From Ptychodera flava (lineage: Eukaryota > Hemichordata > Enteropneusta > Ptychoderidae): a DNA stretch of 64,000 nt. This document shows positions 31,706-44,095 of this stretch, one piece after another (within the stretch, counting starts at the first letter, position 1; each line of letters opens with the position of its first letter). The stretch spans positions 16,314,001-16,378,000 of the forward strand of contig NC_091942.1 of NCBI RefSeq assembly GCF_041260155.1, written 5' to 3'. The notes under the pieces were generated by a model. The model did no database searches. It had not been told where the DNA came from and saw only the letters and a program-made list of their open reading frames with translations. Position numbers and translations under genes: made by a program.

Positions 31706-34700
31706 ATGGATGAGAAATCGAAGACGATCTGTGATGGTCAAGATAAGCACACTTTGAACAATTCTCCTATTGTAGGTGAGTTTATGGTAAAACTAGTAGT
31801 CCATACCAACCAAGTTTGGAAAAAATTCAGGCGTGTTTGGTGACACTTACTGTACAATTTACCATTTCCTTTTCCAGGAATAGTGACGCAACTATCAGAT
31901 GGAAAGAAGAAAGAACATGGCCAGGAGTTCATAGCAGCCTCTTATATCAAATTCATAGAAAGTGCTGGAGCGAGGGTAGTACCAATAGTCCTTCAACAAT
32001 CTGAGGAGCATTATGAACAGATGTTCAACTCTATCAACGGGTATGTGAAATGACGCTGAAATCCCGGGCAACAAGGGCAGTATTGAAACCCAAAAATACC
32101 CAACTGGAAAGGCGTCATCCATAATTTTGCATTGATTCACCCTTGTGTTATCCACATCCCGTCACCGTGTGCATGTTCCTAGTTTGGAGCTGATCAATTG
32201 TAATCGAGAGCCTAGATATTAAATATTTTTTCTCTCTGTCTGATGTCATATGCCACAATCAGTGTTTGTTTGCTTGCTATCAAGAAACTTATTCCTAGTC
32301 CAAGGTCTTTACTCAATTCACAAGCTGTTCACATTGGTGAAACAAGAAAGCGTGCACCCACGCTAAAATAACACTGCCCCAATACAATAAAATGACCCAT
32401 CCCGCACCATTTTACTGTTTTTTTACTTGAAATCTCATGGTTTCTTTAGATAGGGAAGTGGACATTTTAAATTTCTATTAGTGGGTAATGTTGCAGACAC
32501 AGAAGAAATTCTCAGGAAAAGGGAAGTGAGAAATCATTTATTAGTAATATGGGAGTGGTACTCCATAGTTTAATGCATCACATATAACAGTTGATAACCA
32601 ACAGAGTTATTGAGATATGTGTGTTTGATTTAGCTCAAGGTTGTTGGAAATACCCTTAAACCTGTCTTTTATGACTTAGCCCATGAAGCAACAAATAGCA
32701 GGCTAGGCAACAAGAATCTGCTTGTAAAATTGCAATTTTGCACAAAGTACGTTTGTGTGCTTTATTGTCTTAATATGCTGCCTTTTATATGACTTGTTGT
32801 TCCCATATAACCCTGATGAAGGCAGAAACTTTGGTCTATAGTCTGTTACAGAGATCCTTTACAGACTGGAATCAGGTTGTACAATATCGTGTTCCGGGAC
32901 TCCTTTGCAACTTCACAATTGTAGTTTTAGAGACTCTCCTTGAACTGATATGCAAAAATAAGAAGTTTGATGAAGCATATAGATGACGGTCGAAAAGTCG
33001 CAAAGGTCATTTGGTGGTCAAACTCACATAGCGTACTGCAAAAATTAAGCCATCTTTTATAATGAATTGGGTAAATTATTTTTCAGTCTGCTATTACCCG
33101 GCGGAGATCCAGATTTATTGGAATCAGAAGTAGCCAGAGTGTCCAAGATATTTTACAAACTAGCAATCAAGGTAATGTTATCTGCAAATCACACTGCAAA
33201 CATATCTCATAAGTACAACATGCCCTCCGCATGGGATAATCATCAGTGGCAGCAAACTTTGTATCAATACCGATATTAATTTTGTAACTGGAGTAGCCCA
33301 AAATCAAAATAAAATTGTGGACTGAATCTTCAATAAAATATTTGTACCTTTTTTGGGGGGGACGGGGTGAGGGCACGGACAGGGACTTCTTAGAGTAAAA
33401 TGAAATCCATATAACTGGGTTTTCCTTCTCATTCTACATGTAAAAGACAACACTCCACCCTCTGAACAGTCAAATTGTAAAGGAATGCAAATAAGTTTTA
33501 TTTCTACTCAAAGATAGCCTATCACTTGAAAACAATGAAAGAATTTATGGTTACATCTTCAAAGAAGATTGTTATTATACTGTAAAAATTGTTTGCAAAA
33601 ACACCTTGAGTACAACGTGTGGATATATGCGCTATATAAGAATTATTATTATTAGTAGTAGTAGTACTATTATATTTACTGACAAAATTTGATTGATTCA
33701 AAAGTTGGATATTATATTATTTATATAGCTGGGCTGACATACTATTTTCCAATTTTTGTCTGCAGGCCAATGATGAAGGTGATGTGTTTCCTATATGGGG
33801 TACATGCTGGGGTTTTCAGTTCCTCATGTGTATTGCCTGCAATAAAGATATACTGGTCAGCACTCCAGACAGACGGTTGTCACGTAAACTCATCTTTCAG
33901 CCAGGTGACAGGACTCATCTTTTGCACTTCTTTGATTAAGTAACATAATTGTAACATTTCAGGATTTTCAATATCAATCTGCACAGTTGTGTTACTGACT
34001 TTCCATTCTTTTACTGTAATATGTTTTTTTAAATTCAAATATGATATGTACTCTTCTACCTTTGCTAGGTTACGAACAAAGCAAACTGTTCAGAATGAGT
34101 GTAGCATCTGAAGAAATTGTCAAAATTCTGTCTAAAGACGCCGTGGCATTTAACAATCACAAGGATGGTGTCACACCAGAGGTAAACAATTCATTTTTGT
34201 ACAAAATCTTCTAGAAAATGGGAAGGAATATATAGAAAAGTGCCCAGAGCAAAATTTTCTCATTATGACAGAATCAAGCCACATCCTTGAGCAGGCAAAG
34301 GACATTACACTTTTGTTCTTGTTATCTGCCCCACTTGGGACTTATGGGTAAGGTCAGAAAATAGAACATAGGTCATTGCATTTTTTCTGACAAAATGATG
34401 AGAGGCAGTTAGTGGCAATGTTGATATTATTATTATAAATAGCCCCGAAAGTCTCATCATACATATTTGAATCACACTGGATGTATTTCATAATGAAACA
34501 GCAATGACATCGTACAACTACTTATTGTTGACAAAGTACAATTGCAATGCACTCACATTTTAGCTGACAAAACTGCTGACAAGTATTTGACATTCCAAGG
34601 AATATTTCCCCACCTTTCTGGCCTAAATGGTATTATTATTATGGAATTAAGTAGGTTACATGAAGGAAGATAAGAACCTGAAAATGGTATTTAATCCTGT

Positions 34701-36794
34701 AAGAGTTCTTGCAAGGGAAAAATATATTGTATCCCGTCAAGATGCAGTTTAAAGTTATAACATATAAAATATTTTCAGGTATTCAAGAAATATGGTCTAG
34801 AAGAATTTTACCAAATACTGACAACAAACCATGATGAGAATGGTGAGGAGTACATATCAATGCTGGAAGGTACAGTGGCTTTATCTGACCCCTAATTAAT
34901 TATCATTGATCCCTTGAAGCGAACAAAGTGTGTTTCTGCGAAGAATGTACAATTTCACCTCATATGCAATAAATAATTCATATTGCAGTAAAGTTTATTT
35001 TATAGTGGACTAGAAGATATACTTGAACCTAAATTGATAAATTCATGTTCAATTCTAAAATTTTACCATAGGTGTTCATTGGTATTTTTTTGCCCTGTTA
35101 CAGCACACAAGTATCCTTTCTATGGCAGCCAATGGCACCCAGAGGTCACCAGTTTTGAGTTTTCATCAAGATTTGGTCCTCATCTCAAGCACTCTTTGAA
35201 TGCAGTCCGGGCATCACAGTACATGGCAAATTTCTTTGTCAATGAAGGTGGGTACATATGGTCCAACCAAAAGACTCTTTTGTTTACTGTATCAAACTGT
35301 GTGGAATGAGATCTTGTGGTTCTAGGACAATTACCCCTACATCGACACTCGCCCTAACCCTAAGCATACACCTGGCCCAAGTGGTGGCTGGGAAGTATCC
35401 AGGGGGATGGGGGGGCGTGACAGTCCAGGGGTGACTGTCCTGATACCAATCTGCTGATGTGCAGCGTTGAATAAGCTCTTTCTCTGATTGGGGGTGACAG
35501 TCCAGGGGGTGACTGTCCTGATACCAATCTGCTGATGTGCAGCGTTGAATAAGCTCTTTCTCTGATTGGGGGTGACAGTCCAGGGGGTGACTGTCCTGAT
35601 ACCAGTCTGCTGATGTGCAGCGTTGAATAAGCTCTTTCTCTGATTGGTCCATTGTCACTATTCACAGCGACATAGGGAGTCTATTTGTATTGTTTTAATT
35701 ATATTGGTAAGATTCAGCTATCCAATTGGATAACAGCTTATTCAATGCTGCACATTAGCCCATACCAGTCTTGTGTGGCTGAGGTGTGAGCGTGAATGTT
35801 GTTTCAGAACACATGACAAAATTGGACTGCACAAAAATCACAGGTGCACATACAAAAACTCTATGTCTTGCAAAGTTTGATTTTTTCACATGGCTGACTG
35901 CTGACATGACCAGCACTGAATATGTACGCCTTACAAGATCTCAAAATTAGCCAGCTACAACTCACTGGAAATACAGATTGGTCTGTCATGATGAAACATG
36001 AAAGAAACAGGCCAATCACTGCAAGACCGAGTTTTACACTGTGTGCAGCCTTTATTACCACCCATTGATAGGTGGCAAAAATTATCCAATTGTCTTGTTG
36101 GGTTTAACAGAACTTAGCAAAGACTTACTCCAAGTCTATGGGCATATATATATCAAAACCAAGTGAATTGAATGAACAAACTGCAGAAGACTATATCGTG
36201 TTTATGATAGGTTGTTGCAAAGATCATTGGGTGAACGCGTAGGCCCGCAGTCGCTAGTAACTGCTGCTGAAAAAGGCCAAGCAACACGGTATTAGGGGGA
36301 TGGGGAAGGGTGGAGTCTACAGCTAACCCTTAGTTCTGGTATTTGAACCATTTTTTTTACAGGCATAAACTGATAGGTCTGATATGGAATGGCCGTATTC
36401 AGATACTTACAAGCAGTGTTATCTCATCCAATGATTGCGTCTCTCATTTTGCAAAGGAGAGAATCAATAGATATTTACTTTTCAAGAAAGTACCATGATT
36501 TAGAGCGTGAGTCTTGATATGTAGGAAGATGCATGTATTCTGAGTTGAAGTCTAGCGTGACTCATTTCACTGACTTGGCATACAATATTTGGAAGAGTAA
36601 GACGTGAAAAAAATGTGCACAATTTACGGCATATTTTTCCCTTTTTGCACTTGGTAGCCCGGAAGAATCATCACTGTTTCAAAGACGAAGGAGAAGAAAG
36701 AGCAGCTTTGATCTACAACCATACACCTGTGTACACTGGTGACTTTGTCGGATATGCACAATGTTACTTCTTCAAGACTCCATCAACATTGTGA
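31706..36794 (+). CDS. GGH: Gamma-glutamyl hydrolase (8 coding exons, 313 aa)
   Basis: GGH (peptidase family C26, class I glutamine amidotransferase fold) removes gamma-linked glutamates from folate polyglutamates, normally in lysosomes or outside the cell. Coding exons, all GT-AG: 31706-31775, 31878-32040, 33087-33171, 33766-33904, 34069-34181, 34779-34869, 35104-35247, 36658-36794. Phases agree throughout and give 942 nt. Family marks: AASYIKFIESAGARVVP near the N-terminus, NGLLLPGGDPD, nucleophile Cys120 in WGTCWGFQ, LTTNHDENG, His232 and Glu234 in GSQWHPE, and FFVNEARKNHH near the end; a glycosylation sequon NHT is at 289-291. The 112-residue Cys-His spacing is near the usual one. Oddity: the first exon encodes a hydrophilic start (MDEKSKTICDG) without a signal peptide, although the enzyme is normally secretory; another first exon may exist. 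Introns hold a 78-bp tandem repeat (35418-35650). Confidence 0.95.
35418..35650. repeat. 78-bp tandem repeat, three units, in GGH intron 7
   Basis: Units start at 35418, 35495 and 35573 with tgacagtccaggg and are almost identical. They contain ctgatgtgcagcgttgaata. Repetitive open frames on the minus strand here are artefacts. A diverged inverted copy of part of the unit follows at about 35728-35770. Confidence 0.9.
35640..35780. repeat. Dispersed repeat, inverted partner at about 40000-40095
   Basis: tctgattggtccattgtcac to tttgtattgtttta is the reverse complement of 40035-40095 (aatacaaataaactccct to tgacaatcgaccaatcaga) with a few changes. Both copies probably derive from one transposon family. 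Confidence 0.65.
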
Positions 36795-37437
36795 GACATC
36801 TACCAGAACAAGAAGCCAAAGTATTTGGACGTGTGAAAGTTTACATTAAGACAATGTTAGGAGTAGCTTTAGTAGTGCTTTGAACTGGAGCTGATCAGAA
36901 GACCATCAACTGATGGACACATTACACAAAGGATTATAGTTTAAAATTTGCCTACTGACTTTCAAAGCTATTCAAAAACAAAGACTCCTGCAGACACAAG
37001 TTAGCCTCTCACGCATGCTCCTCATAGAAAACCTTTCACACCAACAACTCACAAACACATCACACATGTCTTTTTCCAGATGCCACACCTTAATTGTAGA
37101 CTCACGACCACAGGATATCAGAGAATATCCAAATTTGCAACCTTTTAGAAGGGGAATTGAAAACTTACCTGTTCAACAGAGCATACAGTGTGGTGAAAGT
37201 CATTAAGCTCTACCAAGTAAAACTTTTTGCTTTGGATTCTGGAACTATATAAACCACGTTGATTAATCAACTAATTAATTGTCTTCTCACAACCATATAC
37301 AAGATTCAAGATTTCAGTCTAGAACTGTTGAAAAATCATGTGCTGTCTGTCAGATCTAGAAACTGGTAGTTTTGCTTGTTGCCATGACACAAGTTTTAGC
37401 TAAGCTGAACATAGAGAGCACATCTCAAGACAATAAA
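36795..37437 (+). other. Likely GGH 3' untranslated region
   Basis: This follows the stop codon without an obvious break. The first AATAAA polyadenylation signal on the plus strand is at 37432-37437. The length of about 640 nt is plausible; transcript data are not available here. Confidence 0.45.
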
Positions 37438-38358
37438 AAATATACTAGCCGTATAAATCTCAAGATCAAGAGGAATCAGTCATCTTGAAGCAGGCGTCTA
37501 TTCATATCTACTCTGCTTAATATTTGTCAATATTTGCAGATCATAACTTCAGTAAGTATCTTTGATAGATCCTACACATTGTATATTTTACATGGTTTTT
37601 AATGACAGAAAAACATCGTCTCAGTATTATGAGGTTATTTTGAAAACACTGTAAGGATATTAGCCAAATTTATCAAATGACCTGCAACAGAGAGCAATAT
37701 AAAGCAATGATGTCATGACGTCAGAGGGCATAATTTGCAGTATTTTTGTCATAGCATTATTGTTACACAGCGAACACATGATTTTGGTGTCTGATAGTCA
37801 TGTAATAGCTATTTTCATATAGCACCTCAACAAACTTTCCTCAGGTTTGTTAAAAACCTGTATGTAACACATATTTCAGATAAACATCTGACAGCACGCG
37901 AACTACATACAGTGTGCTCAAAGCAAATCTTGGCAACTGTCCAAAGAGTCCATGAAACCATCCAAAGTGAACCAAAGACTGCAAAAAATGTTGTGCTCTG
38001 GGTGCCGACAAATGGTAGAAAGTTACACAGAACTGCTGCTTCTTTCACAATCAAAATTCTGTTTTCTTGATGGCAGATATAATAATAATAATAATAATAA
38101 TCATAATCATCATGTATTTGTCTTTTGAATATTGAAATACCAATTCTGGACAGCAACTTTGGCGACAATGGAAGATCATGTATTCTGCAGGATTTACTCT
38201 GAATTTTTCAACAGAAATCTTGGAATCTGCTGATTTTGATGAAGTCTGATTAAACTTTGGTCTCAATCATTTACATATTGAAATAATTTTTAAGATGGAA
38301 GTTAGGTGCAATAGCTTAGAGACTGAACTGTTGTGGATCAAAACCATATACTGTAGTT
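37438..38358. other. Intergenic, non-coding, with a (TAA)n microsatellite
   Basis: A run of about nine aat units lies at 38081-38101. Minus-strand frames across it show a Tyr or Ile run and are not genes. I see nothing else. Confidence 0.5.
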
Positions 38359-38573
38359 TTAACACTTTGAGTGCTGTAACTTTTCCCACCAAAATTTTCC
38401 TGCAACATTGTAACAATTTTTATGAAATTTTCTTAAATTTTTTGATAATTTTGAACCAAATGCACATCACATTTCATTGGCTACAGTTTTACATCAAAAT
38501 TTTGGCAAAAATCTGAAAAATTGACATATTTTGTGAAGGTGACAAAAATAGACTTTGGTGCTCGGAGGGTTAA
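38359..38573. mobile_element. 215-bp TTAA-bounded miniature element
   Basis: It begins TTAAcactttgagtgct (38359) and ends agcgctc-like gtgctcggagggTTAA (38570-38573), so the ends are inverted versions of TTAACCCTYYGAGYRC. The interior contains gacaaaaatagactttgg. It is related to the segments at 3105-3287 and 57896-58010. TTAA ends suggest a piggyBac-type miniature element. Confidence 0.65.
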
Positions 38574-39048
38574 ATCGCAGGTCACAGAGAGTAGCTGGTT
38601 CTACATTTCAGTGTCACACTAACATGAAGGAAAAGTCCACTTTGTTCATGAGTTACCTCCTTCATTTCCATAACCAACACAGAGTGATGCATCAACTATG
38701 GCAACATTATTAATGGTAACATTGCTGAACTATCAATGTCAAGTTGCCAATATTTGACCATCGAACTCATAAAGTAATGGGAGAATGATAAAACAAGCTC
38801 AGTGTATATGGACAGAGACATACAAATAAAAAGAACTTACGCACCAAAAATTAAGTTTTTATGATCTCTTTATTGTGTGGGAACTAGTGAACTGAAGGTT
38901 TAAATGTTTTTACTCTTACTTGGCTGCTTGTATTTCAGTGTGCAAATTAACACAAATGTGAAAAACATTCTACTGGATAACTGTGCAACTCAGGGCACTT
39001 TTGAACTTGAGTCTTTTATTCAACTAAAATTTGGCTAAAATGTGCTAA
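38574..39048. other. Intergenic, no feature seen
   Basis: AT-rich, with short frames lacking domains. I find no repeats or splice-flanked coding segments. Confidence 0.5.
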
Positions 39049-39784
39049 ATACAACCATTTTCAGTTTTAGATAGCGAAGCTGCCGCAGTGAACTGCAATA
39101 AAACTGCTTACACTAATTAGTTTCAGCTGTAGCTGTGGCCACTTTGGTGTTGAATAAGGCTACTTGATACAGACAAAAAGTCTGCTTGTACAAAGGCAAA
39201 ACTAGCTCTGTCTGAGGCTCGGGTTGTAAATGAGAGTTTACGATTGGCACCCTGTGTTCAAGATTAAGATACAATGAAACATTACCATGCACTGGTCCAT
39301 GTACAAATCTTTTTTATTTCAACTTCCCCAGACAAACTGTCTGCATGGGACATACATAGCCCTGCGTACGATGCTGTGTGTTCCGCTACAGCTAATCGCC
39401 CCGCTCACCACAGCCCTGCAAAGACCCGTACGTAGGGTTGGTGACTTCAAATCCATTTTGGGACTTGACGTAAAAAGCCAAATTACTGCCGAAATTCAGC
39501 GTTCTTGGGGCCAAGTCATATCCCTGCCTACCTCAGCTACTCGATCGCTTCCAAAAATGCCAGTCTTTTATTCACTTCTCGTAAATAACCGTCGATGTCG
39601 GCAACTCTCGCTAGCCCTGCGTACGATGCTGTGTGTAGGCCGCTACAGCTAACACACAGCATTGTACGCAGGGCTAGGGACATTTGACTTTGCCAGCTGG
39701 ATACAGCTGAAACTGATTAGTGTGAGCAGTTTTATTGCAGTTCACTGCAGTGGCTTTGCTATCTATTACTGAAAATGGTTGTAT
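39049..39784. mobile_element. ~736-bp element with ~87-bp terminal inverted repeats
   Basis: The left arm 39049-39135 (atacaaccattttcagtttt, agatagcgaagctgccgcag, tgaactgcaataaaactgct) is mirrored by 39697-39784. Its interior contains two direct copies of agccctgcgtacgatgctgt (about 39357 and 39614), the second inside its own palindrome (39614-39676). No target duplication is recognised and there is no transposase. Confidence 0.8.
39614..39676. repeat. Short palindrome inside the 736-bp element
   Basis: agccctgcgtacgatgctgt is mirrored by acagcattgtacgcagggct around aggccgctacagcta. The left half alone also occurs at about 39357-39396. Confidence 0.8.
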
Positions 39785-39849
39785 TGCATCAGGTGCTTAT
39801 TGGTCAAAGAAAAAGCAACATTTCATCTACCTTATCCTTTGAATTGGCA

Positions 39850-40100
39850 GCGTATATATCTCTATACTGTATATTGCATTATTGGATGCACCACCGACCT
39901 ACCTAGTTGAGTCAAGGTCGTACACACTGCTGTCCATGAGAAGGTACATCTTTGAACTTGCAAAATGTTGGGGCCGACTCGCAGCGATTTCGAAGCTGTT
40001 GTCCAATTGGTTGGCAGAATCGTACCGTTATAATGAAATAATACAAATAAACTCCCTAAGTTGCTGTGAATAGTGACAATCGACCAATCAGATATAACCT
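39850..40100. repeat. Dispersed repeat, inverted relative to 35640-35780
   Basis: The part 40035-40095 mirrors the segment in GGH intron 7. The preceding 150 bp (gtcaaggtcgtacacac, ggggccgactcgcagcg) is likely part of the same element. Short frames on both strands are not supported as genes. Confidence 0.55.
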
Positions 40101-41411
40101 TGCAAACACGCTGCGAGTCAGCCAAAATGTTGAGACTACTATCACTCATAATGAATTTTTTCTCAATGTATAAAAATATACAAAAATATGTTGGGACTAT
40201 AATATTTCAGTTCTTGGTAAAATTTAACTCCAAGTGGCTCTTATTTTGTTACTCTTAAATGTTTTACAACATAGCTGAAATGGAAATAATGCTGAAACTG
40301 ATATTTATTTAATAAGTAATATACTCTTTTGATCATTAAAAATGATATCCATAAATTGGCCGTGTTAAATGCCAGTGGTCATAGCATAGATGAAAGTATA
40401 CTATCCCTGACTTTACTGTGTAAGCAAAACAAATGCACCCCATTTGTCTTTACAGAAGGTTGGAATATTTGGTTGACCTTTGATTAAACTCATAACTGTT
40501 GTCAAACTGTGCATGCAGGGTATTATTTTGTGTCATTCAAATAAAATCTGGTATGAACATTTGATAGTTTGACAGTTCTCCCAGGTATTTCAAAATGATG
40601 GATTTGGTAAAACAAAACTAAACATGTCAAAGTAAAGGATCAAAGAATGTACAGATCTGAAGATACCTTTCATTATTGCAAAAGAAAAACAAATTACGGC
40701 TTCTTTGAAATGCCATGACAACACTTTTATTACACGTACTGGATTGGTATGAAGTCACTGCCTACTGCACTCACCCATACCTGACAGTACAGCCCCTGTG
40801 ACTTGTAGTCACACAAAATAAGAAAGTTATTTTGAAATTTTGTTGTTTACTTGATGAGCACCAGTTGGATTCTGCAGTACTGATTACAAGAACATGTTCA
40901 AAATCACAAATGTGACTATACTGCACATTCACTATGTTCTGAAAGGATCGCAACTCCACACAAACTGTCAAGGATAATATTTTCAGATTCAGCATTACTT
41001 CAGATTAGCAGTCACACAATCATGGCATAACATTGGCACTCAACAACCTCCTCTATCATACCACTTGTTATTCAGAAAATTCAATTTTTATGGAACAAAC
41101 TTTAACCTTCATATCACTCTAGCCAAAATGTCAATGTCATACAGGAGATTTTTAATTCCATTTGTTCACTATGCACCAAACAAAGGAAATGTGTAATAAA
41201 TCGATGACATATAAACTTCAACAAGTTTTAAAAGGAATGTTCATGAGCAGAGTACCACCTTTTCCATTTATTTTGTGATGAACACCACATATTTCATTCG
41301 GACCATAAAAGTATACTCTGGTGGTCTACATGGCCCACCATACTGGAATATCAATTTTGCACTCTGATTACTGTTTTCTGGTTCTGATAAGGGAGTGATC
41401 ATAGTTCTAGA
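40101..41411. other. Intergenic, no feature seen
   Basis: I find no long frame, domain, tandem array or clear inverted repeat here. Confidence 0.5.
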
Positions 41412-41491
41412 CTGAAAGATCCATCGCTTGAGGGCGCTCTCCACGTTGCAGGGGGAACTGCAGCGAGTGCCCTTGAAGGACGATCTTTCAG
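41412..41491. repeat. 80-bp hairpin
   Basis: The arms ctgaaagatccatcgcttga (then gggcgctc) and gagtgcccttgaaggacgat (then ctttcag) enclose a loop containing cacgttgcagggggaactgc. It resembles a small foldback element. Confidence 0.75.
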
Positions 41492-41845
41492 CCTTTAAAC
41501 GGTCAGTGGAGTGACTGGGTCTACCATAGTACTTGTCTTGTTATTACAACTATAAAGGTAAAAGATAGTATCACTTTCATCAACACATTCAGACATAATG
41601 TCAAGTAAATTAAACTTTAACATATTCCATATTGATGCACCATTGTTTTCGAAACAAACTCTCATTATAACACATGGTTGAAATAATTCAAAAGCTCACC
41701 ATGAAGATAACATCACTCATATTTCAAGAAACACTTATGCAAATGATTTGCCACAAAACTATGCCATCAGGAATTTAACATTGCCTAAAAAATATACAAA
41801 ATATAGTTTTGTGGGTTTTTTCAGTCGTCTCCATATTGTCATATT

Positions 41846-42464
41846 GGTTCCCAGACACTTCGCACCAAAACCACTTCGCACCATACCATCTCCCCCATAC
41901 CATTTCGCACCAAAACCACTTTGCCCCAAAAGTCACGTTGCCCCAAAGCATTTCGCCCCCAAAACAATGCAACTTTGCCCCAAACTTATCGCCAAACCGG
42001 TAAAGCTGAAAATAACCAACTACTGCCATCGAAGTTTTCATCACCTTTTTCTATCATCCCAGGACTAAAATCTTGAAATTGTACACATTTTGAGAAAATG
42101 ACATTGTGCAATTCCGTGCACGGCACCTGAGTTGTAGCATTGAGTAGTTTGCGTATTTCCTTTTTCTTATTCTACCGTTTATGGTTTCATGCAACAATAA
42201 ATGCTTCGTGGTGGCAAAAATGTCCTGACACGTTAATGCTTCCAAGTGGCAGGTAAAAAAATGTTAGGATACGTCACGGCATCGTTATTTTAGGACGAGT
42301 TGATGGTACTATACTTTGGGCGAAGTGGTTTTAGTATGAGGTGGTACTTGGGGCGAAGTGGCGTTTGACGAGATAGCACTTGGGATGAGGTGGTTTGGTA
42401 CGAAATGGTTTTGGGATGAAGTTGTGTGGGGCGAACTGGTTCTGGTGCGAAGTGTCCGAACCCT
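41846..42464. mobile_element. 619-bp inverted-repeat element with 8-bp target-site duplication
   Basis: GTCATATT flanks it at 41838-41845 and 42465-42472. The right end, read inward, is agggttcggacacttcgcac; the left is ggttcccagacacttcgcac. Both subterminal zones (about 150-180 bp) are degenerate arrays of the ~20-bp motif acttcgcaccaaaacc. The agggttcgg end and 8-bp duplication fit a hAT-type miniature element. A relative is at 56078-56710. Confidence 0.8.
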
Positions 42465-42472
42465 GTCATATT

Positions 42473-43884
42473 ATTTCAGCTGTGGTTGGAAGTACCTTCT
42501 GGAGAAAAAATACAAAACTGGTAATGCGTTGTTTAATGCCCTGCCAAAATAGTGTTGTTGGAAATGGTAAAAACAAACTATTTGCATACTCTTTCTCTAT
42601 CAAGTACAAAGTGTAAAAATGTTGTCATTACAAGAGGACAATATTTCAGTTTTCCTTTTGTTTTTCTTTCTTGATATTTGCCCATTACAGACATTAGAAT
42701 GTTCTATGTCAGCACCAAACAAATGGAATATCCATAGATTTTACGAGGTAGATGGATAATTGAATGTAGTTGGATTGTTCTATATAGCTTGGCTACAACT
42801 TCAGGGAATGCAGTAGCGTGGGGTAAGGGTCTGACCTTGAAGTGGACCAAGGTCAACAGATAGAATTCCTGTTCAATTACAATTCCATTGTTTGCATTGA
42901 TATAGATTATCCACCAAAATAATAGTGTGTGCATTTCCCATAGAGTCAAACAATAGCATCTCTTGGTTTAACAACAAATTGCATTATGAGATGATTTTTG
43001 TCCAAAAAATATTTCATCTTGAGCGTGGCAATCCGAGGGAAAGATGTGAATCTTTTCCATTTGCTTACTGTATATGGGGAATTAGAGCCAGGAATTATTC
43101 GGAAAACTCAGCAATAATTTCTCTATGGAGTTAAGCATTGGATCAAAGTACATTATCCTACGCAGACTGGTGACTCCAGTTGACAAAACTAAACCCAACA
43201 TTCTCAAAGCCCATTTATGTTTTTGTACCACACAGAAATGAATTCAGACAGCTGTGACTTAACGTGTTCGACAGCTTATGAGTACCAGGTCTGTGGAAGC
43301 TATTTTGAACAAATATAGGGGAGATTATACTGCTTCACAGCCTAGCTTTGCTTTTGTTAAACAACATGGTATGAAAATAAGGTTTCTCATAGTTCGGGAT
43401 ACTCTATCTCTTGAACAAAGTATGCAATGAACCACAGTAATATTTATTATTATACACCTACGTCTGTAACCTATGGAGTTTCATCGTACAGTAAGTTTCA
43501 GTATCAGGAGACGCGGAGTCCAATAACTTTAGGTGTTATTGGACGCTATTTGACCTTTGACCTCGACTAACCTTCACGTCAAAATGGGGAAAAAGAAGAG
43601 AATATTTTACATTTTTTATAAGAATATATACTTCTTAGCATTCAGTACTTCACAAATTAAATCATGGTCAGTCCAAAACATGTGAATTCGAGTGAAATTA
43701 TGCCGCTGACGTACAATTTCTACCACGTGCACTGCACAGCGTAGGTTGAAATTTCGTTCTAGGCGCTTAGCGCATTCCCAGTGCAGTCTGCTCGCGGTCG
43801 CTCAGTACAGTGCGGGACGGGCATCCAAAAGACTCATCAATTTCAACTTTTTCTTGTAAAGTTGGACTAGAAAGGTGTATAATA
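42473..43884. other. Intergenic, no gene seen
   Basis: This lies downstream of NUP85. A single tttgacctttgacctcg phrase (about 43550-43566) matches the DR1-bearing part of the 226-bp satellite without the rest of the monomer. A possible minus-strand AATAAA lies at about 43443-43448. Confidence 0.45.
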
Positions 43885-44029
43885 ATAAGGTTATTCCCAA
43901 AATACCGGGATTTATGTCCTCGTACATCGTACGCTTCGGTATTGTCCTCGACGCTACAGGTCTCGGACAATAACCTCCGCTGCACGATGTACTCGGACAT
44001 AAATCCCGGTACTTTGGGAATAACCTTAT
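43885..44029. repeat. ~145-bp near-perfect palindrome next to the NUP85 3' end
   Basis: ataaggttattcccaaaata (then ccgggatttatgtcc) is mirrored by ggacataaatcccgg (then tactttgggaataaccttat). Inner arms include cgtacatcgt and acgatgtac. It starts 67 bp past the NUP85 stop codon, so it probably lies in its 3' untranslated region. ATAAT on each side may be a short target duplication but could be chance. Confidence 0.85.
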
Positions 44030-44095
44030 AATATCAAAGTTGCTCAGTTCATATATATATCATGGAACTCTTGTTGTGCGGTCACATCGTCCAAA

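Noticed and set aside
35284..35665. Minus-strand frames of 101 and 124 aa with three protein-like repeats
   Set aside because: They come from the 78-bp tandem repeat, whose unit happens to be a multiple of three, inside a GGH intron.
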